In this document: positions 16,774-25,214 of the stretch, one piece after another | Layout of the letters: each line of letters starts with the position of its first letter | How positions within the stretch are numbered: the stretch's first letter is position 1 | Source of the DNA: Cryobacterium sp. Y50 | GTDB lineage: Bacteria; Actinomycetota; Actinomycetes; Actinomycetales; Microbacteriaceae | Assembly: GCF_002929805.1 (NCBI RefSeq) | Contig: NZ_PJJM01000102.1 | Location: forward strand, 108,951-172,950 | Length of the DNA: 64,000 nt | Direction: 5' to 3' | Made by a program: the position numbers and the translations under genes | Notes under the pieces: model-generated | Database searches by the model: none | The model's input: the letters and a program-made list of their open reading frames with translations, nothing else | What the model was told of the DNA's origin: nothing

Positions 16774-18318
16774 TCAGGGTCGCGGGTTGACCTGATCGTC
16801 GCTTTCGAGGATCGAGTCTTCGACCGTGCCGCCGTAGCCTTCCCGCTGCGGGTCTCGGTGCAACCCACCGGACACCGCGTATTCTTCCTCCGGTGAGAGC
16901 ACGAGTCGCTTGCGACCCCAGAGAGCGAAGGCCGCGAGCATGACAACGTAGACCACGGCGATGGCCGCGATCGCCGGCCGAGCCGGTTCATTGATGAAGA
17001 ACCCGAAGAAAATGGCCAGCGAGAGGATGCCGGCGATGACCGCTCCGGGGATACCCCACGGGCTGCGGTACGGTCGGCTCGCATTGGGGTACTTCTTGCG
17101 CAGCAGAACGAACGACACCATCTGCAGCACGTAGGCGATCACGGCGCCCCAGACGGCGATGTTCAGCACGATGGCTCCGGCGACGCCGCCGGAGCCACCC
17201 AGGGTCTCGACCAGCACGAGCGCCACGAAACCGATGATCGCGCCGACCAGCAGGGCGATGGCCGGGGTCTGACGTTTTCCGGTGAGCGAGAGGAATTTCG
17301 GATAGTAGCCCGCCCGCGAGAGCGAATACATGTTACGTCCGTAGGCGAACATGATTCCCTGCAGCGAAGCTAGCAAACCGATCAGCGCAAACAGGGCCAG
17401 CACGGCCGCCAGGCCGTCACCGACGATCTCCCGGAATCCATCGAGCAGGGGCTCTTCCGATCCGGCAATTTGCGAAGCACCGACCACTCCGGTGTTGAGG
17501 AACAGCACGAGCAGCCCGGTCACGATCAGGGTCGAGCGAGCGATGAATCCGGCGCGTGGAATGTCCCGCACCGGATTGTGCGCTTCCTCGGCGGCGAGCG
17601 GCAGTTCTTCGATGCCGAGGAAGAACCACATGGCGTAGGGCAGGGCGAACAGAATTGGAATGATGCCGTGCGGCAGGAACGCGCTCTGGCCTGCATCCGG
17701 CGCGATATTGAACAGGTTGTCCCAGCTGAACAGGCCGGACAGAGCGGCCATGGCCGAGAACACGAGCAGGATGGCGATCGAAATAATGGCCACGACGATA
17801 GCGAATTTGAACGAGATCGCCGCTCCGGCGGCGTTCAGCGCGATGAATGCGGCATAGAGCAGCAGCCACCAGAGCCAGGGTGGCAAGGAGATGCCGAGCA
17901 GTTCCGACGTGATCCCGTCGGCATAGCTGGCCGAGAAGTAGACGATGACGGCGGTGGTTGCGACGTACTCGATGGTCTCAGCAAGCCCCGTGACGTATCC
18001 GCCCCACGGGCCCATCGCCGCCCGGGCGAAGGAGTAGGCACCGCCGGTATGCGGCATGGCCGCCGCCATTTCCCCGATGCTGAAAATCATGCCGTAGTAC
18101 ATGACGATGAGCAGTAAGAAGGCGATGAGCATCCCTCCGAACCCGGCAAACCCGATGCCGAAGTTCCAGCCGGAGAAATCCCCGGAAATGACCGCCGCGA
18201 CGGCCAGTCCCCACAAGCCCCAAATACCGGCGCTACGTTTGAGCCTGCGTTTCTCGAAGTACCCGGCTTCTGCGGTGGTGTACTGCACGCCTGAAACTTT
18301 CAAGGAGTCTTTGGACAT
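16774..18318 (-). CDS. Ethanolamine-type APC permease
   Basis: A 514-residue, 12-helix APC transporter. The start MSKDSLKVSG is followed by FEKRRLKRSAGIWGLWGLAVA, then SGDFSGWNFG and GEMAAAMPHTGGAYSFARAAMGPWGGY, a pattern I recognise from the bacterial ethanolamine permease (Eat) group. AAEEAHNPVRDIPR is the conserved loop after helix 6. The gene is divergent from the glutamine-synthetase-like gene, and the 265-nt gap between them must hold both promoters. The pairing with a gamma-glutamyl pathway supports an amine such as ethanolamine as cargo. A weak purine-rich Shine-Dalgarno (AAGGAAAAA) precedes the ATG. Confidence 0.82.
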   Translation of the reverse strand: MSKDSLKVSGVQYTTAEAGYFEKRRLKRSAGIWGLWGLAVAAVISGDFSGWNFGIGFAGFGGMLIAFLLLIVMYYGMIFSIGEMAAAMPHTGGAYSFARAAMGPWGGYVTGLAETIEYVATTAVIVYFSASYADGITSELLGISLPPWLWWLLLYAAFIALNAAGAAISFKFAIVVAIISIAILLVFSAMAALSGLFSWDNLFNIAPDAGQSAFLPHGIIPILFALPYAMWFFLGIEELPLAAEEAHNPVRDIPRAGFIARSTLIVTGLLVLFLNTGVVGASQIAGSEEPLLDGFREIVGDGLAAVLALFALIGLLASLQGIMFAYGRNMYSLSRAGYYPKFLSLTGKRQTPAIALLVGAIIGFVALVLVETLGGSGGVAGAIVLNIAVWGAVIAYVLQMVSFVLLRKKYPNASRPYRSPWGIPGAVIAGILSLAIFFGFFINEPARPAIAAIAVVYVVMLAAFALWGRKRLVLSPEEEYAVSGGLHRDPQREGYGGTVEDSILESDDQVNPRP

Positions 18319-18432
18319 CCGTTTTTCCTTTGCGCTCTGGTGCGCGCCCGGTCATTAAACACCCCCAAAATATCTTCGGCCGGTGAGCACTGGTTCAGTG
18401 AGGTTGGCACGATGCTATGGCTTGATTGGTTG

Positions 18433-18444
18433 GGTGTATATACC
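18433..18444. promoter_or_regulatory. Candidate FadR/GntR operator
   Basis: The 12-mer GGTGTATATACC is palindromic at five of six base pairs and ends in GGT/ACC, like the GGT-N-ACC sites bound by FadR-subfamily GntR proteins. It lies in the divergent promoter region of the permease and glutamine-synthetase-like genes, whose operon ends with a FadR-type regulator. Confidence 0.35.
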
Positions 18445-18583
18445 TTTGTGCAAATAAAATTCACTCAGCGAAGGCAATCCACCCTTCCCTACGCTGCCGC
18501 GTCTGTGGTCTAATGGTTGAAAATTGCACGATTGATTGCCGTGACCGACTCGTTTCGCTAGACCAGCTCCGAGGAGAAGCTCA

Positions 18584-19951
18584 ATGACTACCCAGACCGG
18601 AAACCTCACGCTGGACGAGCTGACCACGCGGGTTGCGCGCGGCGAAATCGATACGGTGATCGTCGCCTTCACGGACATGCAGGGTCGACTGGTCGGCAAG
18701 CGTCTCTCGGCTCGCCTGTTTCTCGAGGATGCCGCGGCGCACGGCGCTGAGTGCTGCAACTATCTGCTCGCCGTCGACGTGGAAATGAACACGGTCGAGG
18801 GTTACGCTATGTCGAGCTGGGGCCGCGGCTATGGGGATATGGCGATGCGGCCCGACCTCGATACCCTGCGTCTGGCGCCGTGGCTGCCCGGAACCGCCCT
18901 GGTCACCGCTGACCTGTACTGGCCCGACGACACCCCCGTCGTCGCCTCGCCACGGCAGATTCTGCGGCGGCAGCTCGACCGGCTGGCCGCACACGGTCTC
19001 GTCTCGTTTTGCGCGACCGAGCTGGAATTCATCGTGTTCGACGATGGATACCGCGCCGCCTGGCAGAAGGGGTATCGGGGCCTGACCCCCGCCAGCGACT
19101 ACAACATCGACTACTCGCTGCTGGCATCCACTCGAATAGAGCCGCTGCTGCGGGAAATCCGCCTGGCCATGGACGGCGCCGGAATGTACTGCGAGGGCGT
19201 CAAGGGTGAGTGCAACCTCGGTCAACAGGAGATCGGGTTTCGCTATGCCACAGCCCTGGCCACCTGCGACAACCATTCCATCTACAAAAGTGGCGCCAAG
19301 GAAATCGCCGACGCGCACGGTAAGAGCATCACCTTCATGGCCAAATACAACGAGCGCGAGGGCAACAGCTGCCATATCCATATCAGCCTGCAGCGCCCCG
19401 GCGGTGAATCAGCGTTCTATCAAGCGGATGCCGAAGCTGGCATGTCGACCCTGTTCCGCCAATTTGTGGCCGGCCAGCTCGCCGTGATGCGCGAACTTAC
19501 TCTTTTTTCGGCCCCCAACATTAATTCGTACAAGCGCTACGTACCGGGTAGTTTCGCCCCAACCGCGCTCGGCTGGGGCATCGACAACCGCACCTGCGCC
19601 CTGCGCGTGGTCGGTCATGGCCCCGGCATCCGGGTGGAGAACCGGGTGCCCGGCGGCGACGTCAACCAGTATCTCGCCGTCGCAGCCCTGATCGCGGCCG
19701 GTCTCTACGGCATCGAGCACGAACTCGAACTGGAGCCGGCCTATGCCGGCAACGCCTATACCAGCGGCCTGCCCCGGGTGCCCTCAACTCTGCGCGAAGC
19801 GGCCGATCTATTCACCGGGTCCGCTATCGCCCGGGAGGCCTTCGGCGACGAGGTCGTTGAGCACTACGCCAACAACGCCCGTATCGAGGTGGAGGCCTTC
19901 GACGCCGCCGTGACCGACTGGGAGCGGGTGCGTGGCTTTGAACGTCTCTAA
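18584..19951 (+). CDS. Glutamine synthetase-like gamma-glutamyl-amine ligase
   Basis: A 455-residue type I glutamine synthetase fold. The ATP/metal blocks CATELEFIVFD, GECNLGQQEIGFRYATAL, EGNSCHIHISLQ and the PNINSYKRY and NRTCALRVVGHG segments are present. Sequence features and the operon (hydrolase, aldehyde dehydrogenase, SDR) place it among the PuuA/GlnA3/GlnA4 enzymes that join glutamate to an amine rather than to ammonia. In Streptomyces coelicolor GlnA4 makes gamma-glutamylethanolamide; with the ethanolamine-type permease next door that is the best guess here. GAGGAGAA precedes the ATG. The stop overlaps the next gene by 20 nt. Confidence 0.85.
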   Translation: MTTQTGNLTLDELTTRVARGEIDTVIVAFTDMQGRLVGKRLSARLFLEDAAAHGAECCNYLLAVDVEMNTVEGYAMSSWGRGYGDMAMRPDLDTLRLAPWLPGTALVTADLYWPDDTPVVASPRQILRRQLDRLAAHGLVSFCATELEFIVFDDGYRAAWQKGYRGLTPASDYNIDYSLLASTRIEPLLREIRLAMDGAGMYCEGVKGECNLGQQEIGFRYATALATCDNHSIYKSGAKEIADAHGKSITFMAKYNEREGNSCHIHISLQRPGGESAFYQADAEAGMSTLFRQFVAGQLAVMRELTLFSAPNINSYKRYVPGSFAPTALGWGIDNRTCALRVVGHGPGIRVENRVPGGDVNQYLAVAALIAAGLYGIEHELELEPAYAGNAYTSGLPRVPSTLREAADLFTGSAIAREAFGDEVVEHYANNARIEVEAFDAAVTDWERVRGFERL

Positions 19952-20702
19952 TGCTCCGGGACCGATCATCGGTCTGACCACCTATCTAGAACAGGCCCAG
20001 ACGGGGGTGTGGGACGTGCCGGCAGCGATCCTGCCGCGGGTGTACTTCGATGCGGTCACGAGTGCGGGCGGGATCGCCGTGCTGTTGCCACCCCAGCCGG
20101 TGAATGCCGCCATCGCCCGGCGGGTGCTCGACGGCCTCGACGGCCTGATCATCACCGGCGGAAAAGACGTCGACCCGGCCCGGTACGGGCAGGCACCGCA
20201 CGCGCAGACCGATGAATCCCGGCCAGACCGTGACGCCTGGGAAGACCTGCTACTGCACGAGGCTATCGCCCGCGAACTGCCATTTCTGGGCATCTGTCGC
20301 GGTGCCCAAATGCTCAACGTTGCCCTCGGCGGTAGTCTGCACCAGCATCTGCCCGATCTGGTCGGCGACACCAGCTACCAGGCAGGCGGAGGCGTGTTCA
20401 ACGTCGTCGATGTCGTCATCGAACCGAACACGACCCTCAGTACACTGCTCGACGGCCAAACCCAACTGCCTGCCGTTCCGGTATACCACCACCAGTCCAT
20501 CGACCGGGTCGCCGACGGCCTCTCCGTGACGGCGAAAACGGATGCCGGCATCGTGCAGGCGGTCGAACTGCCGGCGGTACCCTTCGGGGTAGCCGTGCAA
20601 TGGCATCCGGAACAGTCACCCGAGGACCTCCGCCTGTTCAGCGGGCTCATTGTGGCCGCCACCGAATACCGGGCGGCCCAGATTGAAGGAGCAATCCCGT
20701 GA
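19932..20702 (+). CDS. Gamma-glutamyl hydrolase, peptidase C26 (PuuD-like)
   Basis: A 256-residue class I glutamine-amidotransferase-type hydrolase. The nucleophile Cys122 is in FLGICRGAQMLNVALGGSL, and His225 and Glu227 in VQWHPEQSP complete the triad. PuuD of E. coli cleaves gamma-glutamyl-GABA to glutamate and GABA; here the likely substrate is the oxidised gamma-glutamyl product of the operon, for example gamma-glutamylglycine. The start is a GTG inside the end of the preceding gene (20-nt overlap), so translation is coupled. Its stop overlaps the next start as GTGA. Confidence 0.88.
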   Translation: MALNVSNAPGPIIGLTTYLEQAQTGVWDVPAAILPRVYFDAVTSAGGIAVLLPPQPVNAAIARRVLDGLDGLIITGGKDVDPARYGQAPHAQTDESRPDRDAWEDLLLHEAIARELPFLGICRGAQMLNVALGGSLHQHLPDLVGDTSYQAGGGVFNVVDVVIEPNTTLSTLLDGQTQLPAVPVYHHQSIDRVADGLSVTAKTDAGIVQAVELPAVPFGVAVQWHPEQSPEDLRLFSGLIVAATEYRAAQIEGAIP

Positions 20703-22060
20703 ACAGCTACACCATCGTCAATCCGGCCGATGAGTCGATCGCAGAGACCATCGAGCACGTCGGCGTGGACGAAACCGACGAGGCCATCGCCCGGGCTGTC
20801 ACGGCCCAGAAGCTGTGGGCGGCCGTCGATCCGGCCGATAAGGCCCGAATGCTGCGCCGATTCGCCGCGGCCGTCGACAGCAACCGGGAGAACCTGGCCG
20901 GTATCGAGGTGCGCAACTCGGGGCATCCGATCACGCAGGCCCGTTGGGAGGCCGGGCACGTTCGTGACGTGCTCGAGTATTACTCGGCGGCGCCCGAGCG
21001 TCTGTTCGGGCAGCAGATTCCGGTCGCCGGCGGCATCGACCTGACCTTTCACGAGCCGCTCGGAGTGGTGGGGGTGATCACACCGTGGAACTTCCCGATG
21101 ACGATCGGTGCCTGGGGTTTCGCGCCGGCCCTCGCGGCCGGCAATGCCGTGCTGCTGAAACCGGCCGAGTGGACCCCACTCTCGAGCCTGCGGCTCGCTG
21201 CCCTCGCCCTCGAGGCCGGACTGCCCGATGGGCTGTTCCAGGTGCTTCCGGGGCGCGGTTCCGTCGTCGGAACCCGGTTCGTCACCCATCCGGACGTGCG
21301 CAAGATCGTCTTCACCGGATCGACCGCGGTCGGGAAGCAGATCATGGCGGGCTGCGCCGAGCAGGTGAAACGAGTCACCCTTGAGCTTGGTGGCAAGAGC
21401 GCCAACATTGTCTTCGCCGACGCTGACCTCGAACGGGCGGCAGCCGCCGCGCCGTCCGGTGTGTTTGAGAACGCCGGCCAGGATTGCTGCGCCCGCAGCC
21501 GTATTCTGGTGCAGGCGAGCAAGTTCGACCGGTTCCTGGAGCTGCTCGAACCGGCCGTCGCCGCCGTAACGGTGGGTGACCCGACCGACCCCGCCACCGA
21601 AATGGGACCGCTCGTCTCTCGCCAGCACCACGCGGCGGTGTCCGCCTATCTGCCAGCGGATGCTCCGGTGGCGTTTCGAGGCCACGCCCCGACCGGTCCC
21701 GGATTCTGGGTCGCACCAACCGTGCTCACCCCGGCAAGCCGCACCGATCGCTGTGTCACCGACGAAATCTTCGGCCCGGTCGTGGTCGTGCTGCCGTTTA
21801 ACGACGAAGCCGACGCAGTGCGCCTGGCCAACGACACCCAATACGGGCTGTCCGGCTCCATCTGGACCCGCGATGTCGGTCGGGCCCTTCGCGTGGCACG
21901 CGGCGTCGAATCGGGCAACTTGTCGGTCAACTCGCACTCCTCCGTGCGCTACTCGACCCCGTTCGGCGGTTTCAAACAGTCGGGCCTCGGGCGTGAGCTG
22001 GGGCCGGATGCCCCCCTGAACTTTACCGACACCAAGAACGTTTTCATCGCGGTCGACTAG
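20699..22060 (+). CDS. Aldehyde dehydrogenase (PuuC-like role)
   Basis: A 453-residue NAD(P)-dependent aldehyde dehydrogenase. GVITPWNFPMTIGAWGFAPAL, FTGSTAVGKQIM, the general base in LELGGKSANIVF and the catalytic cysteine in FENAGQDCCARS are all present, as is IFGPVVVV. It should oxidise the gamma-glutamyl aldehyde produced in this pathway to the acid. It starts at a GTG overlapping the stop of the C26 hydrolase by four bases. Slightly shorter than the usual 480 residues but with no motif missing. Confidence 0.9.
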   Translation: MNSYTIVNPADESIAETIEHVGVDETDEAIARAVTAQKLWAAVDPADKARMLRRFAAAVDSNRENLAGIEVRNSGHPITQARWEAGHVRDVLEYYSAAPERLFGQQIPVAGGIDLTFHEPLGVVGVITPWNFPMTIGAWGFAPALAAGNAVLLKPAEWTPLSSLRLAALALEAGLPDGLFQVLPGRGSVVGTRFVTHPDVRKIVFTGSTAVGKQIMAGCAEQVKRVTLELGGKSANIVFADADLERAAAAAPSGVFENAGQDCCARSRILVQASKFDRFLELLEPAVAAVTVGDPTDPATEMGPLVSRQHHAAVSAYLPADAPVAFRGHAPTGPGFWVAPTVLTPASRTDRCVTDEIFGPVVVVLPFNDEADAVRLANDTQYGLSGSIWTRDVGRALRVARGVESGNLSVNSHSSVRYSTPFGGFKQSGLGRELGPDAPLNFTDTKNVFIAVD

Positions 22061-22110
22061 CGCACCACCTGCGCGAAGCGTCCGCTTGTCAAAGATTGAA
22101 GGAGAAAATC

Positions 22111-22902
22111 GTGAGCAGCATCGCGCGAATGGACCTGACCCAGCGCCTGGCCGGCAAGGTCGCCGTCATCACCGGCGGGGCAAGCGGTATCGGGCTGGCC
22201 ACAGCCAAACGGTTTGCCGCTGAGGGGGCGATGGTCGTGATCGGCGATCTTGACGAAACCGCCGGGCAGGCGGCCGCCGCGCTGGTCGGCGGGCTGTTCG
22301 TTAAGGTCAACGTCACCGATCAAAATGAAGTGAATCACCTGTTCGACACCACTTTCGACACCTACGGCTCGGTCGATGTGGCGTTTAACAACGCCGGTAT
22401 TTCACCGTCCAACGACGATTCCATTGAAACCACCGAACTGCCCGCCTGGCAAAACGTGCAGGACGTCAACCTGAAATCGGTGTATCTGTGCTGCCGGGCG
22501 GCGCTTCGCCACATGGTCAGACAGGGCAGTGGATCGATCATCAACACCGCCAGTTTTGTCGCCGTGCTCGGCTCGGCGACGAGCCAGATCTCCTACACCG
22601 CGTCGAAGGGCGCAGTGCTGGCGATGAGCCGCGAACTCGGCGTGCAGTTCGCCCGCCAGGGCATTCGGGTGAACGCCCTCTGCCCCGGCCCGGTGAACAC
22701 ACCGTTGTTGCAGGAGCTGTTCGCGAAAGACCCGGAGCGAGCCGCACGGCGGCTCGTGCATATTCCGGTCGGCAGGTTCGCCGAGCCCGAAGAGCTCGCG
22801 GCGGCCGTGGCCTTCCTGGCGAGCGATGATTCCTCGTTCATAACCGGCTCGACCTTTCTGGTCGACGGTGGAATCAGCTCGGCCTACGTCACCCCAGAAT
22901 AA
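22111..22902 (+). CDS. SDR family oxidoreductase
   Basis: A 263-residue classical short-chain dehydrogenase. VAVITGGASGIGLATAKRFA binds the dinucleotide, NNAGIS is the structural motif, and the Ser plus SYTASKGAV (YxxxK) form the active site. IRVNALCPGPVNTPLL is typical of the C-terminal loop. Within the operon it is the one enzyme able to oxidise a primary alcohol, which fits gamma-glutamylethanolamide to the aldehyde. The GTG at 22111 follows GAAGGAGAA. Spacing from the aldehyde dehydrogenase is 50 nt; its stop TAA overlaps the regulator ATG by one base. Confidence 0.9.
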   Translation: MSSIARMDLTQRLAGKVAVITGGASGIGLATAKRFAAEGAMVVIGDLDETAGQAAAALVGGLFVKVNVTDQNEVNHLFDTTFDTYGSVDVAFNNAGISPSNDDSIETTELPAWQNVQDVNLKSVYLCCRAALRHMVRQGSGSIINTASFVAVLGSATSQISYTASKGAVLAMSRELGVQFARQGIRVNALCPGPVNTPLLQELFAKDPERAARRLVHIPVGRFAEPEELAAAVAFLASDDSSFITGSTFLVDGGISSAYVTPE

Positions 22903-23636
22903 TGGCCGATCTACCCGGAGTCAGCGGCCTCGATAGCGGTCTGCTGCTGCGCCCGGTGTCGGGCAGCAATGCCTTCGAGGAGACCGTGCAACGGCTGTTG
23001 CAGACGGTTCGACTGGGCTTGGTCGCGCCCGGGGAACGACTGCCGTCCGAGCGTGATCTGGCCGCCCAATTGAATGTCAGTCGGGACACGCTGCGCGACG
23101 CCATTGCCTCCCTCGCCGAGGCTGGCTATCTGGTTTCTCGGCGTGGGCGATACGGTGGCACCTTCGTCACCGCGGTGATTCCCACGCTGCCCGGCCCCGA
23201 AGGTGCCGCGCCTGCGCTCGTCTCCGCCGCGATCGACGATGTGCTCACCCTGCGCGACATTCTCGAAATCGGCGCTGCCCGGGCCGCCGCCAGCCGGGTG
23301 CTGCCGGCCGCTGAGCGCGAGCTGCTCTGGGCCAGTTTGGGTGCCGCACGCGAGGCCAGCCCCGAGGATTACCGGCGCCTCGACGCCCGGTTACACCTCT
23401 ATATCGGTGAGTTGGCGGGTTCTTCGTTGCTCGTGCCGCTGTTGGCCGATGTGCGAATGCGGGTCAACGAACTGCTTGATTCCATTCCCTCGCTCGGTCC
23501 GAACATCGCTCACTCCGACGCGCAACACGAGCAGATTGTGTTGGCCATTCTGTCCGGTCGAGCGGATGCCGCCGCGCAGGCTATGCGAGAGCATTTAGCC
23601 GGTACAGCGCTGCTGCTGCGCGGTTTTCTCGAGTAG
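22902..23636 (+). CDS. FadR-subfamily GntR transcriptional regulator
   Basis: A 244-residue regulator. The N-terminal winged helix reads RLGLVAPGERLPSERDLAAQLNVSRDTLRDAIASLAEAGYLVSRRG (in three blocks of the GntR pattern), and the all-helical FCD ligand domain follows from about residue 100 (DILEIGAARAAA, metal-site His in HLYIGELAGS and HEQIVLAI). It is the last gene of the operon, translated from a TAATG junction, and is the obvious local regulator; its effector may be a pathway intermediate. A candidate site is at 18433-18444. Confidence 0.9.
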   Translation: MADLPGVSGLDSGLLLRPVSGSNAFEETVQRLLQTVRLGLVAPGERLPSERDLAAQLNVSRDTLRDAIASLAEAGYLVSRRGRYGGTFVTAVIPTLPGPEGAAPALVSAAIDDVLTLRDILEIGAARAAASRVLPAAERELLWASLGAAREASPEDYRRLDARLHLYIGELAGSSLLVPLLADVRMRVNELLDSIPSLGPNIAHSDAQHEQIVLAILSGRADAAAQAMREHLAGTALLLRGFLE

Positions 23637-23666
23637 CCGCGTCGCGGCATCCGTTTGTCGGGTCGC

Positions 23667-25094
23667 TCAGCCGATGAGCGCCTCGACCGGGCCGCGCACG
23701 AAGTAGAGCACGAACCCGACGGCGACGACCCAGAGCAGCGGGCTGATCTCACGCGCCTTGCCAGACAGGCTGCGCACGAGCACCCAGCTGATGAAGCCGG
23801 CGCCGATACCGTTGGCGATGGAGTAGGTCAGCGGCATCACGATGATGGTGAGGAAGATTGGCAGGGTACTGGAGAATTCGGTGAAGTCGAGGTGGCGAAT
23901 CTGCGACACCATGAGCGCTCCGACAATGACGAGGGCGGCTGCGGCCACCTCGAGCGGCACGATCTGGGTCAACGGCGTGAAGAACATGGCGGCTAGAAAG
24001 AGGATGCCGGTGATCACGTTGGCGACGCCGGTGCGGGCTCCCTCGCCGATGCCGGCGCCGGACTCGATGAACACGGTGTTCGAGGAGGCGCTCGTCGCAC
24101 CGCCGGCGACGGCTCCGATGCCCTCGACGATCAGGGCAGACTTCAGCCGCGGAAATTTGCCGTCCTTGTCGGCGAGGCCGGCTTCACTGGCCAGGCCGGT
24201 CATGGTGCCCATGGCGTCGAAGAAGTTCGTGAAGACGAGGGTGAAGACCAGCATCACGGCGGCGAGCATGCCGATGCGCTCGAAAGCGCCGAAGGAGACC
24301 TCGCCGATCAGGCCGAGGTCGGGCAGGGCGACGACGCTCGTCGGCAGCACCGGGGCGTTGAGGTTCCACCCGGCCGGGTTCGTACCGAACGACGGCCCGA
24401 CCTTGAAGATGGCTTCCAGAATGACGGCGATGATGGTGGTCGCAACGATGCCGATCAGCAGGGCGGCCTTGACCTTGCGAGCCAGCAGCACACCCATGAT
24501 GATCAGCCCGATCACGAAGATCGCGGTCGGCAGAGTGGCGATCGAGCCAGCATCGCCGAGCTGCACCGGCGGCGAGTTGGCGCCGCTGGCGCGCACGAAG
24601 CCGGAGTCGACTAGTCCAATGAACGCGATAAACAGGCCGATGCCGACCGTGATGGCGACTTTCAGCGGGCGCGGGATGGCGTTGAAGATGAGTTCGCGCA
24701 GGCCGGTTGAGGCGAGCAGCACGATGATGAGGCCGTTTATGACGACCAGGCCCATTGCTTCGGCCCAGGTGACCTGGCCGACGACGCTCACGGCGAGGAA
24801 GGAGTTGATGCCGAGACCGGCGGCGAAGCCGTAGGGCAAGCGGGCGATAACGCCGAACAGAATGGTCATGACGCCGGCGGTCAGCGCGGTGACGGCGGCG
24901 ACCTGCTCGTTGGGCAGCCAGCCGCCCTCAACGTCGACGGCGGCCTGGTCGGCGCTGAACCCGCCGAGAATCAGCGGGTTCAGAATGACGATGTAGGCCA
25001 TCGTGACAAAGGTGACGACTCCCCCGCGGAATTCGCGGGACCAGGTGGAGCCGCGGCTGGTGATCTCAAAGTAGGAGTCGACGCGGGCCTTCAA
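23667..25094 (-). CDS. NCS2 purine permease (AzgA-like)
   Basis: A 475-residue (from the TTG at 25094), 12-14 helix transporter of the guanine/hypoxanthine group. FRGGVVTFVTMAYIVILNPLILGG, PYGFAAGLGINSFLAVSVV and NFFDAMGTMTGLASEAG are characteristic. The TTG start has no Shine-Dalgarno. Nineteen codons further up, in frame, an ATT at 25149-25151 lies 8 nt after GGGAG and would give the N-terminus ISSTETPTQAASPQP, much like relatives; ATT may be the true start. The gene is convergent with the FadR regulator. Confidence 0.9.
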   Translation of the reverse strand: MKARVDSYFEITSRGSTWSREFRGGVVTFVTMAYIVILNPLILGGFSADQAAVDVEGGWLPNEQVAAVTALTAGVMTILFGVIARLPYGFAAGLGINSFLAVSVVGQVTWAEAMGLVVINGLIIVLLASTGLRELIFNAIPRPLKVAITVGIGLFIAFIGLVDSGFVRASGANSPPVQLGDAGSIATLPTAIFVIGLIIMGVLLARKVKAALLIGIVATTIIAVILEAIFKVGPSFGTNPAGWNLNAPVLPTSVVALPDLGLIGEVSFGAFERIGMLAAVMLVFTLVFTNFFDAMGTMTGLASEAGLADKDGKFPRLKSALIVEGIGAVAGGATSASSNTVFIESGAGIGEGARTGVANVITGILFLAAMFFTPLTQIVPLEVAAAALVIVGALMVSQIRHLDFTEFSSTLPIFLTIIVMPLTYSIANGIGAGFISWVLVRSLSGKAREISPLLWVVAVGFVLYFVRGPVEALIG

Positions 25095-25214
25095 ACCACG
25101 CGATGCCGGCTGCGGCGAGGCAGCTTGAGTGGGTGTTTCAGTGCTGCTAATGGTGTGCTCCCGGTGCCGTGGCTCTAACGCAAGGTTCCAGTCTACGACC
25201 GGGCCGGCGCTGGC

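Noticed and set aside
15657..17084. A 475-codon minus-strand frame
   Set aside because: Antisense to the FAH-family gene and overlaps the start of the permease terminator region; translation lacks any motif.
18319..18583. A riboswitch upstream of the glutamine-synthetase-like gene
   Set aside because: The leader shows only a weak palindrome; no recognisable riboswitch fold could be traced by eye.
20375..21937. A 520-codon minus-strand frame
   Set aside because: Antisense to the C26 hydrolase and aldehyde dehydrogenase, which have all active-site motifs and good overlaps.
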